Shown piece by piece: positions 11,369-22,600 of a stretch of 64,000 bases of DNA (position 1 is its first letter; each line of letters starts with the position of its first letter). Under the pieces are notes generated by a model. It did not search any database, was not told the DNA's origin, and saw only the letters and a program-made list of their open reading frames with translations. The position numbers and the translations under genes are program-made. The stretch lies in contig ML681996.1 of assembly GCA_007922195.1 (NCBI GenBank), positions 17,183,184-17,247,183 of the forward strand, written 5' to 3'. The DNA is from Podocnemis expansa. Taxonomy: Eukaryota > Chordata > Testudines > Podocnemididae.

Positions 11369-12440
11369 ATGTCACTAGGAAGCCACTACACAAGAGATTA
11401 AATTATATTGAAGTCTGCAGATGCAGTCAAATCTCATTAAAATTATAACTACGGGTAGAAAGAAATCCAAATTTGTATCCCACAACTCAGCTTTCCCAGT
11501 TACTGGGTTTCTTCCTGCACTGTTCTATGCTTCAGAGAATATGATTTAATTTCTAGATAGTTTGCTTTATTTTTTAAATCAATAGTCCCATTTGTAATTG
11601 TATTGATTTGTTTTTAAATGGATGAAATAGAGTATGCACAGGAGAAGCCTGATGGCTGGTTGTGCATCATTGTCTTACTCTGTAAATTAAACTACTCAAT
11701 CCTTTCCACCAATAATAATCACATTAAGTGGGCCTTTTTCTGATGAAGATCAAGACTAACTCAAAGCCAGTTGAGTTCTACTAATATCTGAGACCAAAAT
11801 TAGGTGCAATACGTGACTCATGTTTTATAATGATACTATAACTCCTGAATGTGAAGGGGGAAACAAAGGAATGTTTTAAATAATTCTAAAGCAAAATGTG
11901 AGATTTCTCCTTAGATTCTGTAGCAAATTGCAGAAAACAGGATTGAGCACAGTGTGAAACAAAATAGGTTTAATAGCATACTCTGTTTCTGCTCAGCTCT
12001 TCTTTTGGTTTGCAAATCTCACCAGTATAAACCAGGAGAATTCCTTTTCAGTCAAACTTTTGCACCTCCAGAGCAAAAAAGGACTGGGTTCATGAGTAAG
12101 CTACCCAGGCAACTAGTTGGGATACTGGATTTGGGGGGCAGTGTTTTTTGTCATTAGTGATAAAAGGGAAAAATAGAATGTTTGAAGAAAATTTTATGGG
12201 TATTCCATATGTGAATTCATTTTTCAGTAATCTCTGTTTTGGGCCTTTGTAGAATCTCATGGAACCGTCAGGACTTTCTTGGTGGTTCAAGAAACATGTG
12301 GTTCTCAGAATGTTGTCAGTCATGCCCACATAGATATATAAAGGTGAAGTGTCGCCAGTCAGTCCATGAGATCTAAGAACAACCTGAAGTGAAGTGAGAG
12401 CCCAGCTAAAGTATTCAAAAGTTTAACAAATAGGCAACAT
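11369..12440. other. A/T-rich stretch, no gene or repeat recognised
   Basis: Two short opposed frames (11954-12157 and 12090-12329) have no known motif. Nothing else is visible. Confidence 0.4.
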
Positions 12441-12449
12441 TTAAAGTAA

Positions 12450-12915
12450 GGGGGAACACACAGGAGCACCATTCTTGGGCCCACAAATTCCAGAGGCCAA
12501 TGTTCTTGGGCCCCTAAAAATAGAATAATGTGGCAGAATACACCCCTGCCAGGATATAGGGTTGTGGGGCATTGCTGGGGGATGCTGCTGGTGAGACACT
12601 AGGTCTGGGTCATGAGGATCTTGGAGTGGCTCAGGACCCACGGCACTGCCCCCCTACCTGATGGAAGCTACAGTCTTCCAGTCGGATGGGAGCTGCCCCA
12701 GGCTAGTTTTTAAATCATCTGCCTTGAGCATGCTCAGCGGCAGCCTGGGGCATGGCAGCTCTAATGGCCAGGTAAGGGGGCTCTGGGTGGAAGGGTTAGG
12801 GGCAAGCAGCTGCAGCCTGCTGGGGAAAGGGCACGGGGGGTTGAGGGGGCCACCAGTGACATGGTGGAGGGGGGTTAGGGAAGGGGTCGGGGTGAAATTC
12901 ACTCCTGTGCAGGAC
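12450..12915. other. GC-rich insert-like block, unclassified
   Basis: A sharp rise in G+C separates this block from its neighbours. The left edge holds CACAGGAGCACC and the right edge GTGAAATTCACTCCTGTGCAGG, so CACAGGAG recurs inverted at the two edges and could be a degraded DNA-transposon terminus. I find no convincing target duplication. Opposed frames at 12654-12902 and 12661-12939 reflect composition. Confidence 0.35.
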
Positions 12916-13197
12916 TATGCAATGCTTAAGGACCACTAGCAGGAGAACTTTTCAGGTTTGTGTGTCTTTTTTCCCTACTTAGTTTATGGGCTAAAAGCAT
13001 ATCTAAAACCTTTTGTTAACTTTTGGAAATGTAGCTGCACTGTACCTTCTTCAGCTCTACTGAAAAATGAGCTAGTAATTGTTCCATGTATGCATGTTAG
13101 ACAAGGTAATGTGACATTAAAAAAATTCCAGTTAAAATGTAGTACTATATATGTATATGGCAGAGGGACAGATCTTCAAAAGAAATGAAGCAAAGTT

Positions 13198-13214
13198 AAA
13201 AAAAAAAAAAAAAA
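13198..13214. repeat. Poly-A tract
   Basis: A run of 17 A at the end of a short open frame. No retroposed body that it could terminate is recognised. Confidence 0.8.
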
Positions 13215-13639
13215 GAGTTATCCCTTTTTAGGTCAATTAATAGAGAGGTTTATATCATTAGCTATGCATTACTTTTGTATAGGTAATCCATATTCTAACT
13301 AATTGTCCAGAGAAATAGGAAACAGGAATATTGTTGCTTAAGAAAATTAATGGATAATGCTACATTTATAAATAGGTTTGAATTCTGCAGCTTTTCTGTA
13401 CTACTATGTGCTGACATTTCTCAGAGATGTTAAGTGAACAATACTTAATAGTACTAGAAGTTCTCAGGTTCTAATTATACATATATTCTCTTTTTCTTTG
13501 TCTCATCTTATCTGCACCCCGGAATAGCATACTAGTCAGCAAGTAGCCCTGTTGAAATTACTGGGGATATTTGCAAAATTAAGATACTATTCAGTGGAAG
13601 TAAAATTAGTAATTTCTGTCCTCTAAACTGATGACGACA

Positions 13640-14138
13640 CTGAGAAAGTTATGGAAGCTCTTGGGGAGCCAGTGGGCAGCAGGGAAGGGTGGTTACAGAA
13701 CTGGTGGGGGACTTGCTTTGCTGCATCACCACCTTAAAGGGAACATTAGAGCCCACCCCACAGTGCCACGGCAGCACAGCGCCTGCCCCTGACCACCATC
13801 AGTGGCACAGCATGATCCAGTCGTGCAGGCTGGCCTGTCATGGGAAGGGGAGGGAGGAAGCCAGCACAGAGCAGAGATGTGTGTCTCCGGCTCCAAGTGG
13901 GCCATGAGGCGTAGGTAGGCGCTAAGGGCACCTTTGGTGGGCTCATTCCCATACCTGAGAAACCCTGTGTGCCTAGGTGAGTCCCCACAGCTCTGGGCAG
14001 GGCAGACTGGCCCTTCTCCAGAGAAACTGACAGGGTCCGTCCATCCTGCTATTTCCCATGCCAGCAGGCATCAGTCTGCATTGAGTCAGGGCTGATGCAT
14101 GTAGCACTGGGGGAAAGGAAGAAAAAGGAGTGATAGGC
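13640..14138. other. GC-rich block before a PLE insertion
   Basis: GC-rich sequence with overlapping frames on both strands and no recognised domain. It may be an unclassified repeat. It ends at the target duplication of the Penelope-like insertion that follows. Confidence 0.3.
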
Positions 14139-14147
14139 TGGGCTACT

Positions 14148-14395
14148 TTTCCAATTACAAAAGGTAATTTGACTTCAGGCTTCCCATGATTTGAACCTAA
14201 CAACTGCTCTGATTTGCTGTTACTGTATGACCTGATGCTATGTTTTACACCCCCTTGCATTTATTTTCATTCCATTCTGTAAGTTCACCCATCTTCAAAG
14301 CATCTGACAAAGTGGGATTTTCTCCCATGAAAGCTCATGCAAAAAATAAATCTGTTAGTCTTAAAGTGCCACATGACTCCTTGTTTCTTTTTTGC
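14148..14395 (+). mobile_element. Penelope-like element 3' end, direct copy
   Basis: This 5'-truncated copy begins in the C-terminal coding and 3' untranslated part shared with the copies at 37270-38079 and 42297-43370 (AAAAGGTAATTTGACTTC, then GATTTGCTGTTACTGTATG). It contains the hammerhead-like block at 14304-14340 and ends in the T-rich tract, without the final segment that reads GACTAACATGGCT in other copies. The duplication TGGGCTACT flanks it (14139-14147 and 14396-14404). In the hammerhead-like block the first core box is CTGACAA, so the G8 equivalent is mutated. Confidence 0.85.
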
Positions 14396-14404
14396 TGGGC
14401 TACT

Positions 14405-15634
14405 GAGGTCTCTAAAAGCAGGGATTCCCTTAGCTCTGGTGAGGGATGCCCGAGTTGCAGGGGCCCGATCAGTTTACGCTTGACGAGTCAGCTACTTGAT
14501 CTCACCTGTCTGCCCAAGACAGATGTTTTGTGTCCCTGTGATGTCCTGTACTTGCAGCAGGTAAGTCTGATCAAAGACATGGTTTCCACAAAGCCAGAGG
14601 CTAGCATAGCTTGTAGGTCTGGATTTTACTACCTTCCAGTCTCCTGAGTTTAGACCCAGATTTCAATAAACTATTTACAAGACCTTTTCAGAAGGAGACA
14701 GGGAGTTTGTGATGAAGTTGTTTTAAACCCAGAACATTTTTAGTGTAACTGGATACAACACAACCAATGTACAGTATACTACTTTTGTTAAAACTGTGCC
14801 TGGTTTCAAACTGCATTTCTGCCACTGACTGGGTTACTACAGTACACACACAAAATTCTTAAAATTGTGAAGTGAATCTTAACTCCCTTGGTTTGGCCAG
14901 TTTAAGACTGCCACTTCCTCTTTGCCTACTTGTGCTTCATACCTCAGAGATATTTCAGCACAGGTAGGTTGAAAACTTATGCCAGTTTAAGGCTTTATAC
15001 TAGAAGTGACCAGGATTTGAGCTGGAAGGCAGTTGTTCAAGGGTCTAGTTTTTGCTTAATATGTAGTCTCCAGGTGGGCAAACTCTTGTTATGGACTAAA
15101 ACTTTTAATCAGAAGTTGAGCTTTATTACTTCAGTGAGCATTGGAATAATTCAAAATGCATACTAATAGTGTGAATATTTTCTCTACCCTGCAAAGTAAT
15201 GGCTTTGCCATTTCATTGGTGTAAAACTCAGCTTATTTTGAGTATTTTTATCACATTTCTCACTCCCTGCTGATAATGCACTCTGACATGGAACAATTGA
15301 ATGATTTAAGACTTAAATACATGCCCCCACAGTTTGGACTATGAGGATGCAAAATATAGCATGCACTCATGTGTTGTGTGGTAACTCCACCATATGGGCA
15401 CTTCTGGTGTGAACTAAAAATACCTAACTCACATTAATGTAGTTCTATTTAAAGAGGACTAAGTTCATGCAAAGTAGGTACAATTAATTTGCAACAGTAG
15501 TGTCCAAAGAGGAGAGTTTAGAGCACAGCATATTAATATACAGTGCAATTCACACAACAGAATCTCAGCTGCGGGGCCATGCAGAGGTATCTTCCTAGTC
15601 AATATTCAACTTTGATATTCTCCTTCACATGCAG
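14405..15634. other. No feature recognised
   Basis: Open frames at 14240-14647 (partly PLE) and 14930-15166 show no known motif. A/T-rich sequence otherwise. Confidence 0.4.
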
Positions 15635-15732
15635 ATTTCCCACTATTATCAACAGGCACTGGATGCAACAATGGTATCTGCATAAGTACGCAGATGAATG
15701 GTACCAGATATTATCAATAATAATTCAGAAAG
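15635..15732 (+). other. Exon-like segment between splice signals
   Basis: A pyrimidine-rich stretch ending CTTCACATGCAG precedes this 98-base segment, and it ends CAGAAAG before the near-consensus donor GTAAGT at 15733. One of the three frames stays open throughout (starting FPTIINRHWMQQWYLHKY); it is a central part of a longer open frame at 15543-15890. I do not recognise the peptide. It could be a lncRNA or alternative exon, or a pseudo-exon, which are common in introns. No neighbouring exon is visible. Confidence 0.2.
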
Positions 15733-16207
15733 GTAAGTTCAATGTATTTTTATGTTCTGTGTTTGGGGGGAAAATCATGCTATATGATATGATTTTTATT
15801 CCACAAGTATCTAAGGAGGATACTAAAGAGCACCTAGTAATGGTGGACATTGGGGGACAGCAATGGTCCATAAAATTTGCTAGCAGCTAATAATGGTGTT
15901 CAATAGTGGACAGAACTTGCATCCAAAAGTTTTAAAAGAAAAGGCAGAGGAGCTCATTCAACCATTAATGATGATTTTCAATAGGTACCAAAAACAGTGA
16001 TGTAAGTTGGATTACTCAGGTAATCATGGGGCTGTCAGTCTCACAGTGATCAAGGCAAAATAAAAAGTTTTCAGGAACCTAGTAATGAGCCCAGGGCTGC
16101 CTGTTCTTCAGGCATCATTCTACACTACTGTTCTGTGGGAACCCACTGAACCAAGAGCCTTAGTGCTAAATTCCTATAGCAGCCAGGGTCTGGACTAGGC
16201 AGCCCTA

Positions 16208-16328
16208 CAAATAGTGTAGTGGTTAATACCTCTGCTTAACGTGCAGAAGGTCCTGGGTTCAATTCCCAGGGGGTTGGACTCGATGATCTCACGAGGTCCC
16301 TTCCAGCCCTAAGATTTGATTTGATTTA
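16208..16328 (+). repeat. tRNA-Val-derived SINE with CR1 tail
   Basis: The head has an A-box-like TAGTGGTTAATACC, an anticodon-arm-like TCTGC/GCAGA stem enclosing the 7-base loop TTAACGT (AAC where a Val anticodon would lie), and a B-box-like GGTTCAATTCC, all in tRNA order and closely resembling tRNA-Val(AAC). It is fused to GGTTGGACTCGATGATCTC and GGTCCCTTCCAGCCCT, the 3' end of CR1, with a short ATTTG repeat as tail. That layout is a SINE mobilised by CR1 machinery. A second copy, antisense, lies at 26322-26436. Confidence 0.88.
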
Positions 16329-16659
16329 GATATACAAGCTCCTTTCCCACTGGATTTCTGGAGTCTCTAAAAGCCTCACCAGGCAGCAGATACTGTCTGA
16401 GCAACAGACCAGTGCCTGCTGGTTTGTGTTTTAGCTGCCTTGCATTGCTAGCCTCCCTATGCAATTAACCTGGCCCCTTGGGTTGGACCTTCTGCTCACT
16501 GACTTTTCAAAACTTTGACCATTTCTCTGGATTGTCTCTAAAACCAATTGATCTGCCAGCTATGGTGACCACCTGTGTACATGTGACTTCTGTCCCGGAC
16601 TGCTCCAGCTTGCCTCAGCCACTGGGCATTACAGCAGTTGAATGAAGGTTCCATTAATA
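16329..16659. other. No feature recognised
   Basis: Short interval between the SINE and a CR1 fragment with no recognisable content. Confidence 0.4.
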
Positions 16660-17720
16660 AAGAATTAAAAGAAGGTATTATAATTCTTTACAATCATCAT
16701 GTTTATGGAAAATAGATCCTATCAACTAATATTTTAGGAGATTACAGGTCTGGCTGATAAAGGTAATTCTGTATTCTATAAGAGATTTGATTTGTTAACC
16801 ACAAGACATTTTGATTAGAAAACCAGAATTTAAATGTAACATAGCAGACATTAAAAGGAATAAAAACTGGCTAACTGAGATCTCAGTGTATGTATAAACA
16901 GGGAATCATCAGCAAGTGGATGTGTTCACAGGCAGGTCCTGCAGGGATTAATTTTTACTATATGCTATTGAAGATTTTTAGTAATGAGCTGGAAGAAAAT
17001 AAAATCACTGAAAGTTTGCAGATGACAAAGTGGGGAGTGAAATAATAAAGAGTGCAGCTTACAAATAACAGAGGAATCTGGATCACTTGATACAATAAGT
17101 CTGGATAAACAATGTGCATTTTAATATAGCTAAAAGAATGTAGGCTATACTTTCATTGCAGGAGACTCTATCCTGGGCTCTGATAAAGATTTGGGGCACA
17201 TGATGAATAGTCAGCTGAACATGAGCTCCCACTGTGGCTAACAGGGCTAATCCTGGGATGCATAAAGAGAAGAATCTAGAATAGGTGTAGGGAGGTTATT
17301 TTAACTTTGTACTTAGCACAAGGCAGCTGCTGCTGGAAGATTATGTCTGGTTCCAGTGTCCACAATTCAAGAAGGATGTTGATCAGTTAGAGTGGGTTTA
17401 GAGGGGAGCCACAAGAATGATTAAAGGACTAAAAAAGATTGCTTCTAGTAATACAATCCATTTGTCTTACAGAGCTGTTTAAAGGGTTATTTGACTACAG
17501 TCTGTAAGTATCTGCAAAGGGATAAATAGCTAATAATAGACTAACAGCAAAAAAAAGTGTGTAATACAGTCTCATGGCTGGAAGCTGAAGATGGATAAAT
17601 TCAGATGGGAAACAATCAGTAAATTAATGGGGAGGATAATTAAGTATTGGAGAATCTACTACTGCCCTTTATAAGGTATTCCATCCCTGACTATTTTTAG
17701 GTCATAGTTGAATTATTTTA
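16660..17720 (+). mobile_element. CR1 LINE fragment, sense, RT-coding end
   Basis: Sense-strand remnant of the CR1 reverse transcriptase frame. Recognisable blocks in order are GGAAAATAGATCCTATCAAC, AAAACTGGCTAACTGAGATC, CAGTTTGCAGATGAC-like text (GTTTGCAGATGACAAAGTGG, encoding the FADD-like catalytic region of CR1 RT), CTGAACATGAGCTCCCACTG and TCAAGAAGGATGTTGATCAG. Multiple stops and frameshifts break it, and no open frame above 60 codons survives. Its 3' untranslated end is missing or diverged after about 17720. Boundaries are approximate. Confidence 0.88.
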
Positions 17721-19375
17721 GGAATAAATCTGTGTCCTCTGTTATAAAGGTGATGAGACTTGAGGATTATTCTCACCTTCTGATCTAGGAATGTATTAGT
17801 CCAGGAGAAGACTAAAAATGAAAATTTAGTACAACTAGGGGGATCCAAGAGGAAAACTTTTGCTTTCAGAAACTCTATTAGCTTTTCTCAAGTTCCAGGA
17901 AGCACTTACGTCCCCTTAGTTTTTCACTATACTTAGTCTCCATTGTCTTCTGACTATTGACATTAGAATTTTTTTTATATACCTGAACCTAAGTATGTGC
18001 AGTTTTTGCAATAAAGAAAGTAGCTTGCTTTGTCCTGGACCATTCAAGAAATTAGATAAGATCTCAAGAATGCGGTTTAACTAGGCAACATAGTCAATAA
18101 GTAACATCTAGGAACTCTTTAGCAATTAACTCATCAAAGACAGGTCATTGTTACTTTGCAAATCATACCAACTAGAAAAGCACTAGTGCCAGCCAACACA
18201 CTATATTGCCCTGGTCCCAGAACCATGGCTGGGGTTCCACTTTCTTTTACTCATAAAAGGATTAATATCACTTAAAGACAATGAAGAATGGAGTTCATTG
18301 TGTAAAGAAATGCCTTCTCCTAATCACATTACAATTCATAAAGCAACTGGAGATCCTATTGAACACTTACCCAATCTGGACAGCTACCAAGTTGCAGTAA
18401 TACAATTTTTATAAGATAATTTTCAAGTCCCTGGGCTTGTGACAGGAAGATGAAAAAGACTGACTAACCAAGCCAATCTGGCAGAAGACAAAAAACAGTC
18501 CCAGCCCCCTAAAGATCATTAACATGATACCCACAGCAACCCAGTCTTCCTCTAATATCAGGAGGGAGCTTTGCCTCAGGGCACAGAATGGTTCTGTCAA
18601 TGGAGACAGAGTTTACAAGCCTTCCCCTTTAGGTGAACAGGGGCCAATAAGCCTGCAATGAAACCTTTCAATCAGCCAGAGTGGCCTCCCCCCTCCCTTT
18701 TGTGTTTCACATCTTCAAATAATAAGAGTAAGTGCACTGGGGAGATTTCTTCCAGATAAAGTAAGCAAAAATTCACTGCAGCAATAATAGGAGCAGCTCA
18801 ACTAACAGCTGTGATTAATTTGTCTCAGTCGTATGCTAAGAACAACAGCAGTTCTTTATCTAAATTGGGTTAATTCTGGGTGCATTTTGTGTTACATTCT
18901 GGTTTAAAACCAGACTAAATTCTAACTTAGCTCTTGAAAATCAGGAAAGCTAATAAGCTTCTGGAAGTAAATGTTACCCTGGTCTAGTACAAGCGAAAGG
19001 GGAAAAAAAAAAAAAAACAACCCAAAAGGATGTTTGGATATTTTTAAATCAGCTCTTGTAGACCTTTTGGTATAAAATGACATTCAGAAGGCCCTCTCTG
19101 GTACAATACATCCCCACAAACTTTCAAAAGAAATCATCTGCAGAAATTGCCAGGACACATCACTCTCTTTCATTTTACTTGCTGGCAAATTTTTAAGATA
19201 AGCTTCCTTATAACCTGGTGTCTTTGTGAGAGTCTTCCCATACCTCCTTTTTCTTCTAATAGCAAGGTAGCATACTTTATGTTTATATCAGTAGAATATT
19301 TTACCCAAATACCCTGCAAAGAGTCAGGAGCAAAGAATGAAATAAACTATATGACTTGGAGCAAAAGATTTGCAT
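17721..19375. other. A/T-rich stretch, no gene or repeat recognised
   Basis: Contains an A-rich tract near 19004-19017. The minus-strand frame at 18409-18600 has no known motif. Confidence 0.4.
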
Positions 19376-19383
19376 CCATAAGT

Positions 19384-19630
19384 AGGGCTACCAGATACCA
19401 AAGTCTGGAAAGGAGGACATTGGAGAACACATAGAGAAAATGTAGTATTAATGTAATATTCTTCTGTTTTTAGGGGGTCCTTGAATGCTTTCCCCTAAGA
19501 ATAAGGTATTCTGTGGTATTCCAGCATGCTTTAACCGTTATAAGTAAAAAGCCAGACAAAATCATGTATTTTAAAATGCCTGCCAGATGGAGGACATGTC
19601 CTCCTTTTCCCTGACATTTGGTAAACTTGT
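19384..19630. mobile_element. hAT MITE, TAGGGTTACCAGAT family, copy 1
   Basis: The left end is AGGGCTACCAGATACC and the right end reads GACATTTGGTAAACTTGT, inverted versions of a TAGGGTTACCAGAT-type terminus. The 8-bp duplication CCATAAGT flanks it (19376-19383 and 19631-19638), as for hAT elements. The copy at 57670-57948 shares most of the interior, including AATAAGGTATT, TTAGGGGG and GGACATGTCCTCCTTTT. No coding capacity. Confidence 0.85.
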
Positions 19631-19638
19631 CCATAAGT

Positions 19639-22600
19639 CATTTCTTTCAATGTGCATTTTTTATGCATAAGTATTTGTGGAAAAAAGAGAGAGCTCTACA
19701 ATATTAAGAAAAAAATGTGTTTATAGAACTACCTGGACACTAGTTGGATAGACAAATGCATTACTTACAGTTGAGAAGCTTCACAGACCCCAATCCGTTA
19801 CCTCCTGTTTGTTGGTTTTCCTACTTCAACACAAAATTCTTTTCAGTTCCAGCTTAGAGTTGAGTTGAGGAAAGCTGTTATCATTAACTTTTTAAATCAC
19901 ATGAGAACTGTTCTTGCTCATGCAAAGCTCTCAGTTATTTCAATCACTTAATGTAGACTTCAGCACCAGCTTTGTCTGAATTAAGACTGTTGGGTTTGGG
20001 TCATTTTCAAATATCTATACATTAAAAAAATCATCTCTTAAAGAGGCCCTGTGTTGTACTATTTTAATTACTTTGAGGCTCTTAACATAGTTTTTAGTGA
20101 ATATTTAACTTGTTACATAATTGGTAGTTTCTGTGGTGCAGGAAATACTTGGGAATGAGTTCTACTATTGTAGCACACTGAGATGGGTAATATGATCCAG
20201 CAAAGCCTCCAGGAAGTGGAGTAGCAGTGGAAAAGCATCTTCCTCTGTAATTGGGGCTTGTCTGGTGCAAGGGCAAGTCTTGAGAATTTAGTTGGACCCT
20301 TGCTAGTAAAAAGGGAGTTTGCTGACTGCTAGGAGAAAAGAAACACATTGCTACTGGAGGGGGCAAGAGGGAGTAAGAATGCTGATTACCACAGCTTGCA
20401 AAAGGTAAGTCTAGACTCTATCAGGTAGAGTAAGTAGGAACACCCTTCTTCCTATGGTTGCATTTGGATTTTTTTTTTCCTGAATATTCATTCTCAAATG
20501 AGAAAACAGAAATATGGGTAGAGGAACATTAGACTACATGGTGAAAGATAGGGGGGAAAAAGAAGTAATTTTTAATTAGACAGGAAGTCTGTCTTTCTAA
20601 ATCTCAAAATTTAAAGGCTGTTTCTCTCATGATATTGCAGTCTTGGGGTTTGGCAACTCCCAAGCAATCTATGCTTTGCTGCATGTGTTTTCTAGAAAAA
20701 GGAAATACACTTCTAGCAATAAATTGAACACTATCTTTTTAAAGTTTTGGGAAGAATGTCAAGTGAGGGCAATTGGGTGCAACAGCTACCAATAATGTGA
20801 GATCCACAATGACAGAAAGAAACTGCACTGAGGGCCCAGCTCAGTGACCTCTGATGGAGCTTGGCTTGTTTTCATAGCCACTCTTACCACAGATTTGTTC
20901 CACTTTGGTGTCTCCTAGTGCAGGAATAGTGCTGTGGGATCATAGAATTGGCCTCCTTTTTCTGCATTGTAAGGGCTTAATTTGTGATGTGTTTGAGAGT
21001 ACTCAGCCTGGCTCATGGTGGTTGATTTAATCAATCTAAATTTCTCCTTTAATTTATTTTTAATACAGACAGGCTTTTAGAGAAACTGTTCCTGGCTCTC
21101 AAATGGGAGAATTCAAATGCTCATGTATTGCAAAGGAAAAATGATTACAAGATAATATTCATCTATTCTGGTCACAGTCATTTGAATGAGATGGGAAATA
21201 AGTACTGCTGAGCACCAGCAATGTTCATACAGTCTCTGGAAACTCTTCAATTGTGGTATTTCTCAGGCTATATTCGCAAATGAGATTCAAAGTGATAGTC
21301 ACCCTTAATGGTGCAGAACTAAGCGATGTATCCCTTTACACAGTTATTTCAAGTTCCAGCTAAATGCAAGGATCTAAGGAACTATAAATAATTGTGAAGA
21401 AACACGTACATTAAATGTAACATTCACTTTATATATTAAAAGCTAATTAAGGTGTTAGCAAATGATTATCCAAGTCAGCTTCCCACTTAGTTCACTGTAT
21501 CTGTACTTGTGAGTCAGACTATTACAATTCCCTTTTATCAGAAGTTTCTGTATGGGTCCCTGAGATTAAAAATGAAAGGAAAGATGTAGTTTTCAGGAAT
21601 CATTATCACTAAACAGAAATATTGTAGGAGGAACTGAAAAAGAAAGGAAAAAAATGTGTGTAAAAAGAGCTACAGAAATACTCAAAGATAGAAGGCTTTG
21701 CACTTGAGATGTCAGGCTTCAGAAGGTATTGTTGTACATAATTAATCCAAATCTTGGGGTAGGCGGTAAGAGTTGTATATAGATACTGAAATAAGATTCC
21801 AAGGGCCCAGTTCTGCTAAACTTTACTCACAGGAGAATAGCATATTCACAGAAGACAGGATTTGGAACATCACATCCCAAACATAATAATAATTAATAAA
21901 AAACCCAACAACTTAACTATTACTCTACTTGTGGTCTTGGGAATTGAAAAACGTCTCTGATACCCAGGTTTCCTAATGGGTCATTTTCAGTAAATTAAAC
22001 AGCCTATCTTTAAACAGTCAAAATAGCTGCTGCCCACTGTCTTCACCAGAAGGGACAGACTCGGGAATTCAGACCCACTACATGTGACCTAAAGAAACTG
22101 AGACAGTCATCACTCAAAACCAAGTTTAAAACACACATCTGAACTGTAATAAGTGTTGAAATTTAGATTCAGAGACTGAAAAGTTGAAGTTCAACTACCT
22201 GTGTTTTGTTTTGTTTTTTCCTTTTACTTGTGTGGAAGATTTCCTGGTATTGTGAAATCTAAAAGGGACAAACTTTGTGTTTTCAGATTCACTAGAAATA
22301 TTCCAGACAGCTCTATTTAGCACTGTTTTAAAGATTCAGTGAGACTGGAAGTGCTTATTTTTAACAGGGTGCCAGCTGGTAGTGCTCAAGTAAGCTACTG
22401 TTTTGTATCAAATCTCTATCCTATCTAGACAAGAAAAATAAGATTTTATAATTTGTGTGTATGTTCTTTATAAAATCTAGTGTTCAATAGGTTGTGATTA
22501 ATTTTGTTAAATACCATTTAGTAGTAAACCTAGACATGTTTTATATTTTAAAAAAAAGTTTAACTTACTAATCTCAATAGGAGGGTGCCCTGGTTTGCAT

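Noticed and set aside
16208..16285. A functional tRNA-Val gene
   Set aside because: The acceptor stem is missing and the tRNA-like part is fused directly to a CR1 tail; the same chimera recurs at 26322-26436. It is a SINE head.
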